This document shows, piece by piece, positions 11,559 through 48,211 of a DNA stretch of 64,000 bases. The translations under genes and the position numbers were made by a program. Within the stretch, counting starts at the first letter, position 1. Each line of letters opens with the position of its first letter. Below the pieces are notes generated by a model that saw only the letters and a list, made by a program, of their open reading frames with translations, did no database searches and was not told the DNA's origin. The stretch comes from Mesostigma viride (taxonomy: Eukaryota > Streptophyta > Mesostigmatophyceae > Mesostigmatales > Mesostigmataceae): contig RPFO01000392.1 in NCBI GenBank assembly GCA_009746045.1, forward strand, positions 3,011,181 through 3,075,180. Direction: 5' to 3'.

Positions 11559-12793
11559 GGGCACAGCTTGTGCCTGGACGCGATGCTCCTCTCGTCAATG
11601 GCAGCCGCGCTACCCGGGATGAAGTACTTCTTGTAGGCGTCGTTCAAGATGTCCTCCAGCCACAAGAACTGCCACAGTCGCCACTCGCGTGTCTGCGTGT
11701 TGGCGGGGCGCTCAGCAGAGTCCCGGAAGTGCAAGAAGCGTGTAATCTGCTGGAAGCGCAGCAGGGGCATCACGTGCTGCAGGTTGGCAGCATGAGCAGC
11801 ACCAAGTGGTTGGCCAGAAAAATAATCCCCCCTGGCAGGCATGCTCACAAGTGACATGGTCAAGAGGATGCCCAGCCACTTGCCCAGCTCGTTCATGGAA
11901 AGAGGCGACCACTCCCGTGCCCCAGCAGATGCCGTGCGCTGCTTCTCCTCGGCATAGCGGTTTGTCTCCTTGACAATGCGCTCCAGCACAGGGCCAGGCT
12001 GCCAGAACAGCAGGAACAGGTCGAGAGGAGAAAACCGGTAAGGAACACCCGGGATGTTTTGATACATCGCCTTGCGCTCACTGTCAAACGGCGCACCATG
12101 CGGCACTCGGGGCAGTTCTGCAGGATCCGGCTTGCCAGTGCCGAACACCCACTCATCCCCGCCATCGTCGCCACCATCCGGATCATCATCCCCCGCATCT
12201 TCCGACTCAGCATCGCTGTCCACAAGCTCGGGAACGATGTCGTCGTCATCAGAAGAGTCGCTGGGCTCGGAGTCGGGCTGATCCGGAGGGGGCAGCCGCT
12301 GCAGACGCCTTTTTGGCACTCTGCCGGTTGCAGGCGTCCTCCTCGGGTTGCCTGCACGACGCTTGGCACGTTTCTTGGGCGGGGAGGAGGAAATATCCTC
12401 GCTATCCTGCTCGTCATCGCTGTCCGGCTCCGATGCCGGCTCCGAGGCATCTGGACCGTCACCTGCGCTCCCACCTTCCTGCCCATCGCTGCCTGCATCC
12501 CCTTCCTCCTCTACCTCGTCCTCCGCAGGCCTAGAGGTCTCTCCTACCTTCCTGAACTGAAAAATCTGCTCTTTTGTCAACTTATATTTGCATGGATCGT
12601 CGACAAATTTGCACCATCCCTGCTTTTTATCGCGTGTCACCTCCGCTACATGGCCGTCTAGGCGATAATGCGCATGATTCTCACCATATTCTTGCACTGC
12701 CCACGGCTCTCCGAAGAAGGCCGGAGGCACTGCCACCTTGATTCCAAGTTTCAGTCGAAATGTGGCCAGCAGCTGGCCAGTAGGCGACGCCAT
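11559..12793 (-). pseudogene. piggyBac transposase, N-terminal part
   Basis: The ATG at 12793 opens a frame with an N-terminal region of about 80 residues. A long acidic, low-complexity linker follows (DSDDEQDSEDISSSPPKKRAK and similar, with basic patches that could be nuclear-localisation signals). Then comes the start of the DDE transposase domain (DLFLLFWQPGPVLERIVKETN onward). The first catalytic Asp lies in AAIDERSIASRHK. The frame leaves transposase sequence exactly at the target duplication of the inserted retroposon. The coding sequence resumes in frame at 9502. With both halves joined the protein would be about 800 aa. Confidence 0.85.
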
Positions 12794-13093
12794 GTCTGTC
12801 GAGGTCAGACGTCGTCTTCGTCGTCGTGCACGTCTTTTGGCAAAAAACGCGCATTTTTTCCCGCCGAAAGTACCCCAGGACCAGGGTACCCCCCTGGGTT
12901 TGCCAGATCATAACTCCCTGGCCAATTGTCCAAAGTACGGTCTGAATAGACCCAGGCATAGAGTACGTCTAGATCTATCGATTGGGCCAGGTTTGACCGT
13001 TGAATTATTTTTGGCGCGGCGCCTGGTTCTGCCACAAACTCAGTCCGTTAGAGTGGTAGGACTTCAACTGGAGCCACGAAAACGGACTCAGTA

Positions 13094-13119
13094 CAAATTA
13101 AGGGTTAACCCTTAATTTG
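13094..13119. repeat. 26-bp perfect palindrome at the piggyBac right end
   Basis: The transposon's outer 11 bp (caaattaaggg) are followed by TTAA and then by the same 11 bp inverted (cccttaatttg). The centre is the target TTAA at 13105-13108. The inverted 11 bp are not part of the host element sequence seen in other copies. Confidence 0.8.
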
Positions 13120-13331
13120 GAACGCCAGCTTGTCCGCCATGTACTTAAAGGTGAGGAGCACGGGTGCCGGGCCAGCCTTCCCCCGCGGGGGAGGCGGACA
13201 GCCGACATGTCCAGCTCACCAGTGAGTAACATGGGGGCAAGAATGGCGCGCTTAAATGCCTCAAGAAGGCTCGTGGAGGTCTCACCTGCCTGCTGGTCGA
13301 AGTGCTTGACGATGACATTGTGTCATTCCAT

Positions 13332-13609
13332 AACGCATGCAATACTGAAAGAAAGAGGCACGTGTAATGCAAGGCTTGGATAGGTTGAGTGATCCATGAG
13401 CTTACATGCAGGCAAATTAAGATGACGCTGGAATGCATGCTAGCAAATGGTGGCAAGATGCTAACAACACATGATTATACACCATGATTATATTCATGGG
13501 CACCTAGCTGATCTTCTTGCACAATCAACGCAGTATAAACCATCAGCATCCAATCCTTACGATATATGCACGGCTTGACGACGTATACAGCACCTAAATA
13601 CTGCACAAC
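13332..13609. other. Non-coding spacer
   Basis: No gene or repeat was recognised. This is the flank of the composite insertion ending at 13331 and leads into the small retroposon fragment at 13623. Confidence 0.4.
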
Positions 13610-13622
13610 TGCAACCTGCTAT

Positions 13623-13923
13623 TAATTAATTAATTAATTAGACTCGTGCTCCCGTTGGGGAGTCACGGAGCACCGAAGTGCTTTTAATCCCTGTGTGTGC
13701 ACTACAGGAGAAAGGGCAGAGACCCCCAGTCTCCTTCATGCCAAAGGCATGCCACAGCTGCAATCGGGCGCGGCTAGCTAAAAGGATAGGCTAACGATCC
13801 GGCAAACTGTGGGTGCAATAAGACCCATGTGAGCATATCATAGCAAGGAGCGTGGGCAAGTAATCTGAACATAGCCAGGGCGTAGCATGGCTGTACTAGA
13901 ACTAGGCTAAGGCTATGGCTGGT
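13623..13923 (-). mobile_element. Short 5'-truncated retroposon 3' end (type B)
   Basis: The 13-bp duplication tgcaacctgctat (13610-13622 and 13924-13936) brackets about 300 bp. The insert is the reverse of the 3' UTR at about 4000-4260, including the gtgctcc...gggagcac hairpin, with the (TTAA)n tail at its left end. It contains no coding sequence. Confidence 0.8.
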
Positions 13924-13936
13924 TGCAACCTGCTAT

Positions 13937-15450
13937 GGCTGACATGCAAGCAACGTCGAGTAGGATGGCGGTCTTAGAAAGGCTGGGCAGAGGTCGGTAG
14001 AAATAAGTGGAAAACTGGCAGAAACTAGGTAGAAACACGATATACTTACGCCTGCAAGCACTATTGAGCCGGTGGCAGAGGCCATTTCCAGGAAAATACA
14101 GCATACCGTAGCAATAGCCACGGTCACGCCTTACGCTATTTGCAGGCACCATCATGCCCGGAGCTACCCAATAAAAGTCTGCACAAATCTCGGTTTAGCC
14201 GAGAGTCCGGGCGTTCGGAATGAATAAACATGTGTTAAGAAGTCGAAACACCATGGAAATACCAAGCATGGTGCCGCAGCAGACCCGAGTCTTGACGTAA
14301 TAATATGTATGCCGGTTTCCAGGGTTTCCGCATGAAAGTTGGGTGAGAAACTGGAAAAAACTACGTTTCCTTTGCCCCAGTACCTCAACAAACTCGTAGA
14401 AACCTAATTATCAACCTTTGAACGCATCATCATGCTCGTGCCACCCAACAGCCACTGAAATTCGCGCGAAAACTGGCGAGATCTACCTGCCGCCATCGCC
14501 GTCGTCTTCACCTTCGTCCCGCGAAAATGCCTGATTTCAGTGGTACATATTTGTTTGCAGCTGTCACAAAAAAAATACCAAAAATACCAGGATTTTTTCT
14601 TGAATTCTATGAGATGTTTCTGACCTATGTTGAAAGTTTCAGACCAAAAATCGCATGTTTAATAGGTTTGCCACGTGTCAGATTACAACGCGATACATCG
14701 CGTTCTAACCCTACAACGCGATGTATCGCGTTGTAAAAAAACACGAGAACATATGCAACAGCAATTACTTAAAAGCAGCATTTGTCCCCAATTAATGCAT
14801 TGAAAAAAATTATTTCATGTGTGGTTTGGGATGGGACATGATGATGGTCAGTAGAGCCAATCACTCACTATTAATTAATTAATAAATCACTCGGGTGCAA
14901 TTAAGACCTGATTGTTTAAGAAGAATATTCACACATACAGAGGATCGAGGAGTTGTTGGGGCTGGAGGGTCCATGAGCCCCCTGTGAAGTCAAGGCGACA
15001 ACACCCGGCTGAGGGTGCCCCATATTGCCATTCCAAGTATCTGCAATGGCTACCCGGTTTGCACTTGTTCACCTCCAGTTGAATGAATGCATGACCAAAC
15101 GTTAACAAGCCTAGTTTAATGAATATCCGACCTTTGTGCATCCAAGTTGCGACACTGGTGCAGGGGGGGCTAGGAAAATGTTTAAAGGCGGGAGGCCACA
15201 CCATGCAGCACTAGCAAACTGTTTAGAGGTGTACATATTTCCGACAATGCTGTACTCATCAGCCCATTCAATGTTGTTCCTTCTGTCGATTGAGTGGAGA
15301 TTTGAGTGGATGTCCCACTGAGGCCTTGGGCTGCATGCCCTGCAGCCACCATAAGATGCGAATGAGTGGTATATTCTTTTGGCAAGTGCTTTGCGCTTGT
15401 GCACGTCTCGTGGAACGACAGCAGTCAGGCATTCGTCATGCTTCGCCCGG
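13937..15450. other. Non-coding region with paired palindromes
   Basis: No convincing gene is seen. Two copies of an 18-bp palindrome of the form aacgcgat(ac/gt)atcgcgtt lie at about 14688-14731, a short (TTAA)n run at 14871-14884, and AT-rich unique sequence elsewhere. The 3' UTR of the candidate minus-strand gene at 15451-15969 would fall in its right part. Confidence 0.4.
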
Positions 15451-15969
15451 TCAAAATTCCGTCCCAAACTTGCTCTTATCCAGCGTGGACAGGCACTCAT
15501 CCATTGTACTCTCTAGGTCCGCCTCCCCCTCAGCAACGGACAAGGGGCTGACGTCACCGTCCTCAGCGTGCTGCGTACTTGTGCGCGTACCGGTCTGCGC
15601 GTACAAGCGGGATCCACCGCTCCAGGTGGCGGCGTCGCTGTCGTCGGCGCGCGCTGGCCTGCTCCCTGGGTACAGCTCCCGGGAGAGGTCGGCCACATTC
15701 TCAAAATGCATCTCGGAGCCCCGCGGCTGCTTGCACGTGCGACAACACACAGAGGCCAGTATCATGAGCAAGTTAGTTGGGTACCTGCCAAGATGAAAAT
15801 ATAGCGATGCACACGTGGCTGTAGCAGACAGCACCGAGGCAGCAAACATGAACTCCAAGGCCGAGTACGGATTGCGAAATGTTTCACCTACACAACCCAG
15901 ATGTACAACGATGTTTGCTAGGATGATGGCTGAGACATGCCGCACATTAATCAATGATGAAAACTTCAT
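15451..15969 (-). CDS. Candidate small membrane protein (172 aa), unknown family
   Basis: An open frame from an ATG at 15969 to a stop at 15451. The first half has three hydrophobic stretches: VSAIILANIVVHLGCVGETF, ALEFMFAASVLSATATCASL and NLLMILASVCC. The second half is polar and acidic with Ser/Asp-rich segments (ADLSRELYPGSRPARADDSD), as in a cytosolic tail. Possible GT/AG sites (gtgaaa near 15885, ttggcag before RYPTN near 15788) mean that real exons may be shorter. I recognise no family. The ATG lies only about 100 bp from the terminal repeat of the transposon at 16069, so the true 5' end could have been displaced. It may also be a chance ORF. Confidence 0.4.
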   Translation of the reverse strand: MKFSSLINVRHVSAIILANIVVHLGCVGETFRNPYSALEFMFAASVLSATATCASLYFHLGRYPTNLLMILASVCCRTCKQPRGSEMHFENVADLSRELYPGSRPARADDSDAATWSGGSRLYAQTGTRTSTQHAEDGDVSPLSVAEGEADLESTMDECLSTLDKSKFGTEF

Positions 15970-16070
15970 AAAAAATCAAAACTATGCATGGAAAAGAGAC
16001 GAGCAAGAAGAACATGGAAATCCGAGCCAGCGAAAGGAATGGCACACTTATACAAGCTAGAAGTGAACTA

Positions 16071-16096
16071 CAGTCATTACCGCGTTAAGTTGCGAT
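16071..16096 (+). repeat. Left terminal inverted repeat of the 4.56-kb element
   Basis: This matches 20602-20627 in inverse orientation without mismatch. Confidence 0.8.
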
Positions 16097-16151
16097 TCTT
16101 AAGGTTGCGTTACCGCGTTAAGTTGCGACGCCGGTAAGTTTGGCGTCGTAT

Positions 16152-18194
16152 ACCTCACGTCCCACCTTTCGCAAAATATCTGGCCTGAAAAATGGACTTG
16201 AGGCGATATCGATGCTGCAGCTGGATCGGGCTTGACCAAAGCTGTAGATTGCCTTATAGAAGTCCGTCAGAGGAGGAGGGTTTGGGCTGCTAGCCTACTT
16301 CTACCGTTAAGGTTTCGTACCCGTGTTAAGGGGACGTGGCGCGCCGAATATTTTCCGCGCGAAAAAATTCGCGGTACCAGCCGTACCGTGAAAAGTGGGT
16401 GCACCGTGCGCGCACCCCTTGCGGAAGTGGCCATGGCGACTGCGTTTAGGCGAAACTAGCCATGTAGGGCTACAGAAATGCCCAAAAAATGCTCGAATGT
16501 TGAAGAAGATGATTTCATGATGTTGGGTTGTGGCGGCAAGTAGCTGGTTTACAATATCGCTGCTTTCTTTTACTGCCATCGGCATGGGGGTTAAACTGCA
16601 TTTTTTGGTCGCGCGGAATAAAATAGAATTCGTGATAGCGGCAGTAAATTCGCAGTTTTGGGGGCCTTTTTGACCGTCAAGGATGCATTAATATCGGTAG
16701 CATTGAATTCCAAACCGAACTGGTGCTTTTTGCTACATTTTCGGCCATTGTCGGTAAGTAATTCTTCAGGCCTGCGCAGTGCATGTCGGAACCTTCCATG
16801 GAAGAACGGCCGTTGTTGCGCGCCTGAGCGAGGGATCTGCAAGGGCAAGGTATAAATTTGTCGCGAATGTTGTGTGCTATCAGTTCTTTCTTCTGTGAGC
16901 TCATCGTTCGAAGGTTTTTGCGTTCTGTTTGGGCCGTTTCCGCCAGCTAGCTCGCTGTTGCTTGCCAAATACCTGGCAGCTTTAGATTGTTTTCGTTGAT
17001 GTCGTGGTTAGGGCCGCTTCAGTCGAAGCCTATAGCTTCTCGGGAAGGTTTAAGGCATTTCATAAAACGTGTTCTGGCGAGGATGGTGTGCGTATGGACG
17101 CTTCTTGTTGTGTTAGAGTGACGCACCCTCTCTTCGCAGCGGCATCACAGCGCTCATGCGCTAGAGGGCCACCAATGGTTTCTTTCCATTTTATCGTGCA
17201 GGGGAGGAAGTGTTTTATTGACGATCATGTTGGAGATATTGCATTTGTGCGACTGCATGTAGATAGCTGCCACCATTGGTTTATTTGAGGTTTCCCTTGA
17301 TATGATGATGTGAAAAGACTGCAATGTGCTGAGCCAACCATGGTTGACATGGTTGACTGCATGCAAGCTTTGTATGCCATGATCTCCTTGGTTCCTTGCC
17401 CTCCATAGTTCCAGTTTGTTGCCCATCTCAGGTAGGGCAGTGAAGGAGTTGTTGCTGTGTTGATTAGCTTGGGTGGCATAAACCTTACACTCTAACCTGG
17501 GAGAAACATAGAAAATGCTGGTTAGGCATTTTAGTGCCATCATCATTATTGCTATTCACATGCTTATATGTCTGGCCATGCTCGAGGGACGGTGAAGGTG
17601 TATGAGGTGTGTGGCCACCCCTTTGTACTTCATAACATATTCAGCATGTATTTGGTGCATGTTGGATGGCATGTAAAGTGTAATTGTGTTAACTTGGTTA
17701 CTGAGTGGTCCTTAGCGCCTGTCAGGTGGTCGTCTAGGAAACCCATCAGTGCGTGTCACAGTGACCCCAAACCTTGAGCATGTGTCGTCATCAGTGTGCA
17801 AGAGTTATTTATATGTGCTTTTGGTCATAGATTTGCTGAGTTCTAATCATGAAGTTTACAAGGTAACCTTGGGTTGACTAATGTGTATGCTCTCTTGGCA
17901 TGTATGCCTAACGATCGTGTTGCTACGCTTGGGCTGGCAAGGTTGGCCATGCCGAGGGCAGGTGAGGGCAGATGAGGTGCCTAGCTGTTTGCTTATGTAT
18001 TGTGATCGAGTAGGGCATGCTTTCAGGCTTTTTGGATGGAAAAATCATGCCTAACTGGCCTTGTACAAAGAAAAACCTCCTTTAGCTTATGTTCAGGTTT
18101 TAGCACGTTTAACTTTATAACTTGAGCTAGACTTGTCGGAATGACCTGGGACTTGGAAGACAGTTGTCCCCCTGTTAGACGGATTTTCGCTGCA
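16152..18194. other. Internal non-coding part of the TIR element
   Basis: Two kilobases of lower-GC DNA with only short, unrelated ORFs and no DDE transposase motif. I see no gene. Confidence 0.5.
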
Positions 18195-18616
18195 GAATCG
18201 GGGTTCTTTGAACGGAGTTTCTTCTATACGTGAATGCGGGAACAAGAGGCCGCTGGATGAGCGGCTTATAGGTCGCAGTGTTTACTCGTAGCTGTTTGGC
18301 TAGAGCTTTTGTGATTAGTAGATGCAATATAGTGCATGGTTGAAAAATGAATTAAATAAAATGTGCGTTCCGCGCTTGGGTTGATTATACCCGGGCGGAA
18401 CGGGGCGTGAGGTGCAGTGCCCCTGAAAAGAACAACCTACGCATTATTTAATACTAGCCGTGCAGATTCGGGATATTCTACCCCCGGTCTGTACGGTTAG
18501 CGTCTTACTAGCATCCACTAAACATAAGGGTTTAATGACGTCAGTTAGCTAGGGATAAGGGAGGTTTTGCGACTAAAAGCCGCTCTGGCTGGTTTTGTCG
18601 GCCTCTTTCTTTGCTC
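18195..18616 (+). repeat. A1 direct repeat (422 bp)
   Basis: Repeated at 19576-19997, offset 1,381 bp. No difference was seen by eye. Confidence 0.85.
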
Positions 18617-19450
18617 GTTGTCATTGCGGCGGCAGCCGCAGCTATGGGTGCTGCGGAGCAAAATCCCAAAAGCACTGGTTGCACTGGCCACTTGGCCAGT
18701 GGTGAGACTTCCAGTTGTTAACCGGCCAGGCGTAGTTCCTCGCCCGGTTAACTAAAAGAAAAGAAAAAGATTACCTCCGGTCCGCACCTTTTCCCCAGCT
18801 TGGGGTCTTTGGTGGGCCGGATGCCGTGACAGGTGCTCAACTGTCGCTTGGTCGGCCCAGTGCGCGAGCTGGTGCTCCGTACCTGGGGATGCTTGCACCC
18901 CGGGTTGGAGCCGGATGGCTGGCACTGGCGACCCGTGTCTCGGTCCGCGGCCTGCGGCTTTTTCTTCGGAAATTGCTGCTGGCCAGCAAACTTTGCAATT
19001 GCCTTCCGCCGAGGGGGGGTGGTTGGGGCTGGGGACGGCGATGGGAAAAGCGTCTAAGCTAGAAATTTTTTCCCCACGCATAGAAACCTCGGGGGGAATG
19101 CGGTCTTGGCTGAACGGACTCTCGTTCAGCCAGGTGCCTGGGGCTGTGGCCTCGGGCATCCGGGCTGGCGGGGCCTGGGCTAGGTCCACGTTTTTTCTCG
19201 AAGCACCCCGGGTCTATGGGGAGACGGCCATAGCGGTACCGACTCGGGGCCCGAGAGGGGTCATGATAGGCTGGCCGTGCGCAATCGCAGTGCAAATGCG
19301 CTGGGCCTTTTTGGGCCTGGCCATGCATCCACAGCCGCCGGGCACACGCCTCCCGATGTGGGGGGGCTCCCGTTTTGCGGCAGGGCGGTCACTTGTGACA
19401 ACGAGCAAGGTGGAGTGCGGCTTCAAGGGAAAGCCAGGGCGGGGGTGATT
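18617..19450. other. Internal region of the split-repeat element
   Basis: An 834-bp region with an open plus-strand frame (18915-19448, 177 codons, Gly/Ala/Arg-rich) and an overlapping minus-strand frame (19189-18752). Neither shows a recognisable gag, RT, methyltransferase or tyrosine recombinase motif. It may be decayed gag sequence or filler. Confidence 0.35.
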
Positions 19451-19578
19451 GGGCAACGTACTTCATGAAGGGCCTTGAACGGCGTGCCTCCGGGCATGTC
19501 AATTAGTGTCACATGTATGCTTCCACTTATTGTTTTAATGAAGATGCTGGTTTTTGTGGGAGCTACGTGGGACATGAA
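19451..19578 (+). repeat. B1 direct repeat (128 bp)
   Basis: Repeated at 20031-20158, offset 580 bp. Its last three bases (GAA) are also the first three of A2. Confidence 0.85.
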
Positions 19579-20601
19579 TCGGGGTTCTTTGAACGGAGTT
19601 TCTTCTATACGTGAATGCGGGAACAAGAGGCCGCTGGATGAGCGGCTTATAGGTCGCAGTGTTTACTCGTAGCTGTTTGGCTAGAGCTTTTGTGATTAGT
19701 AGATGCAATATAGTGCATGGTTGAAAAATGAATTAAATAAAATGTGCGTTCCGCGCTTGGGTTGATTATACCCGGGCGGAACGGGGCGTGAGGTGCAGTG
19801 CCCCTGAAAAGAACAACCTACGCATTATTTAATACTAGCCGTGCAGATTCGGGATATTCTACCCCCGGTCTGTACGGTTAGCGTCTTACTAGCATCCACT
19901 AAACATAAGGGTTTAATGACGTCAGTTAGCTAGGGATAAGGGAGGTTTTGCGACTAAAAGCCGCTCTGGCTGGTTTTGTCGGCCTCTTTCTTTGCTCCCC
20001 ACCCACCCACCCTTGTCTTGGTTGCCTCTAGGGCAACGTACTTCATGAAGGGCCTTGAACGGCGTGCCTCCGGGCATGTCAATTAGTGTCACATGTATGC
20101 TTCCACTTATTGTTTTAATGAAGATGCTGGTTTTTGTGGGAGCTACGTGGGACATGAAAAAAGTATTTTTTTGACGTGTTTATAAAAAGTTATTCCCAAT
20201 GTCCGGTAAAAAAAGGGTCGTTTTGCGGGGAAATTAATAACTGTTCGAGGTTTTGCCCTTTCCATGATGTAAATAGCTCAGCAAGCTACAAACTCAGGGA
20301 ACTAAAAACGCTGCAGGCAGTTTTGCAAATAAATGTGTGCATTGGCTGGGGCATACCCAGCCCTAATTAGCGTCTTTTGCTATTTATAGCGCATTATTGG
20401 TGTATATATGGGGGTAGTACCCCCAACAAGTGCATGGACAACTCACTAGAGATGTTATTTAGTGCCCCCAATCATAACTTAGCGTTGTGCAAATGAATTT
20501 CAAGTGATATTAGCATAGGTCAATTTTTAAGGGTTTTGGGGTGCCACCTCCCCTTAAGTTGCGTTACCGCGTTAAGTTGCGACGCCAAGTTTTAGGCGGC
20601 G

Positions 20602-20627
20602 ATCGCAACTTAACGCGGTAATGACTG
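20602..20627 (-). repeat. Right terminal inverted repeat of the 4.56-kb element
   Basis: The inverse of 16071-16096. It lies 29 bp downstream of the stop codon of the coiled-coil gene on the minus strand. Confidence 0.8.
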
Positions 20628-20656
20628 TACCCGATCGAAAGGGCGGCATGTACACT

Positions 20657-46916
<26,260 letters not shown>

Positions 46917-47978
46917 TACGTGGGGTGAATCGGTTAGCACGCAGAACTCGCCAGCAACTACAATATTACCTTGAGCCCTCGTACCCGGGGTCCAAGAACG
47001 CCGCCTAATCAGCATCAACATTGCCACACATTTTTTGCAGAAAATTAAGTCTAAGTGCGACTAGACAGCTGAGAAAAACAATGCTCAGTATTCAGCTGTA
47101 AAATGCCCTTTCTAGCGTGCAAGGTTGAGGGTGCAATGCCCAATACGGCAGCAATTAAAATTTTGCCAGCAAATCACGACGATTTTCCAAGCGAGATTAG
47201 CTCACATCCGCGAGTACTTGGACCCTTTGCTCGTGACTCCTGGCAAAGGACATGTCCGCCTGTTGACACCAAATTGTAGCGGCAACGCAACCACCAAATG
47301 TTTATCAGCGTGACGCCCTGTGGATTATAGAATGTAAGAACGGGACGGCGGCGCGGAATGGTGCACAGTTATCTTCCAAATTTAGCAAGCTCACCAAGAA
47401 ACTCATAGTTTCCCCGCGAAAATTGAACGCGGGACACCTTAGAAGGAATTGCACATCAGATTTCGGTGAATGATTATCGCAGGATCTAGTTCCAAAACGG
47501 TGCAGGCTATTTTGAACCCCATTGTCAAATTAGTGCCCCATCTGCTCCGATGATTTGGTAACATTTGTAATTTTTCAGTGGGATCATTTTTGTTTGCGTG
47601 CAATGCCGTTCATGATTATCGTTTCAGTCGTTGCAAAACGCCATGGTGCTCGCGCGCACCATTCCTCGATAACTAAACGTCATTATGCGGTATGCCTCAC
47701 GTATATGTACCGCACGACAGACACGCCAGACAGTAGGGAATCCCCCTCCAACGGTCGTGTCAGTCAGTGTTTCGATTAGGAACTACTTACTGTACACTGT
47801 ACTGGACGCCAAAAGTTGGGGTGGCATGACTGGCATCCAGCCAAGCGCGGTTCACAATTCACAAACCTGTTTTACACTTTTACTGCAACATCAAATTGGC
47901 TAACGGACGTCACAAGGTGGTATGCAGTATGCACCTAAACTGGCATATGTACCTGTGTGACGAACTGCACGGTATGTA
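46917..47978. other. Upstream region of the coiled-coil gene
   Basis: No further exon could be fixed. The coding frame is open upstream to an ATG at 47027, but an intron-like gtaata...cttgcag in that stretch has the wrong phase for the downstream frame. Promoter elements were not recognised. Confidence 0.4.
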
Positions 47979-47980
47979 TA

Positions 47981-48211
47981 CAGGCATTCACGCCTTAAGT
48001 TGGGTTGGCTTAAGTTGTGTTCAAGCCTTAAGTTGGGTCAAATAAGGTTTCGGCATTACAAGTTCAAAGTAGTTAAGAACATAATGTTTAAGTATCGTTA
48101 GTTCAAATTAGTAGAATTAAGTAGAATCACTCACGCCTTAAGTTGATTCACGCCTTAAGTTGGGTTGACCCCCTCAAAAACCTCGAACCCAACTTAAGGC
48201 GTGAATGCCTG
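47981..48211. mobile_element. MITE with pogo-like termini (231 bp)
   Basis: Perfect inverted repeats of about 26 bp at both ends start CAGGCATTCACGCCTTAAGT and are flanked by TA (47979-47980 and 48212-48213). The internal part repeats cgccttaagttg. The ends resemble those of the 4.56-kb element, so it is probably a short non-autonomous relative. Confidence 0.75.

Larger units (their letters stand above)
7719..13104 (-). mobile_element. piggyBac-type DNA transposon, interrupted
   Basis: The ends are ccctt(c)aattgtg at 7719 and its imperfect inverse at 13104. Both abut TTAA (7715-7718 and 13105-13108), the piggyBac target. A shared block acggactgagttt lies near both ends (around 7752 and, inverted, around 13030). 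The host flanks gcggcat and ggaacg match the uninterrupted site near 571-590. The element contains one transposase gene on the minus strand, split by an ORF1 retroposon at 9503-11547. Without that insertion it would be about 3.33 kb. Confidence 0.8.
5018..13320 (-). mobile_element. Type-A ORF1 retroposon hosting two nested insertions
   Basis: A minus-strand copy is bracketed by the 11-bp duplication tgtcattccat (5007-5017 and 13321-13331). Its own sequence is 5018-5468 (3' tail and UTR), 7506-7718 (ORF1 3' part) and about 13109-13320 (middle of ORF1, where the copy is 5'-truncated). The rest is a LINE (5469-7505) and a piggyBac element (7719-13104). Joining the three pieces gives an arrangement collinear with the copy at 430-930. 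Confidence 0.75.
18195..20158. mobile_element. DIRS/PAT-like element with split direct repeats
   Basis: The order is A1 (18195-18616), internal (18617-19450), B1 (19451-19578), A2 (19576-19997), a 33-bp spacer and B2 (20031-20158). A1 and A2 (422 bp) look identical by eye, as do B1 and B2 (128 bp). The trinucleotide GAA occurs at the left end of A1, at the B1/A2 junction and at the right end of B2, as expected if a circular form was resolved at a 3-bp crossover. The architecture A1-internal-B1-A2-B2 is that of tyrosine-recombinase retrotransposons (DIRS, PAT, Ngaro, Kangaroo). No recombinase or RT frame fits in the 834-bp internal part, so it is non-autonomous. Confidence 0.7.
16071..20627. 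mobile_element. Non-autonomous pogo/Tigger-like TIR element (4.56 kb)
   Basis: Perfect inverted repeats of at least 26 bp lie at 16071-16096 and 20602-20627, starting CAGTCATTACCGCGTTAAGT. Each is flanked by TA (16069-16070 and 20628-20629). A subterminal block gttgcgttaccgcgttaag recurs at both ends (about 16106 and 20563). CAG termini and a TA target fit the Tc1/mariner superfamily, pogo/Tigger branch. No transposase frame was found inside, so it would need a helper. A split-direct-repeat retroelement occupies 18195-20158. Confidence 0.65.

Noticed and set aside
18195-19997. Ordinary LTR retrotransposon with 422-bp LTRs
   Set aside because: The repeats do not begin TG or end CA, and the second repeated block (B1/B2) placed around A2 is not explained by LTRs but is by split direct repeats.
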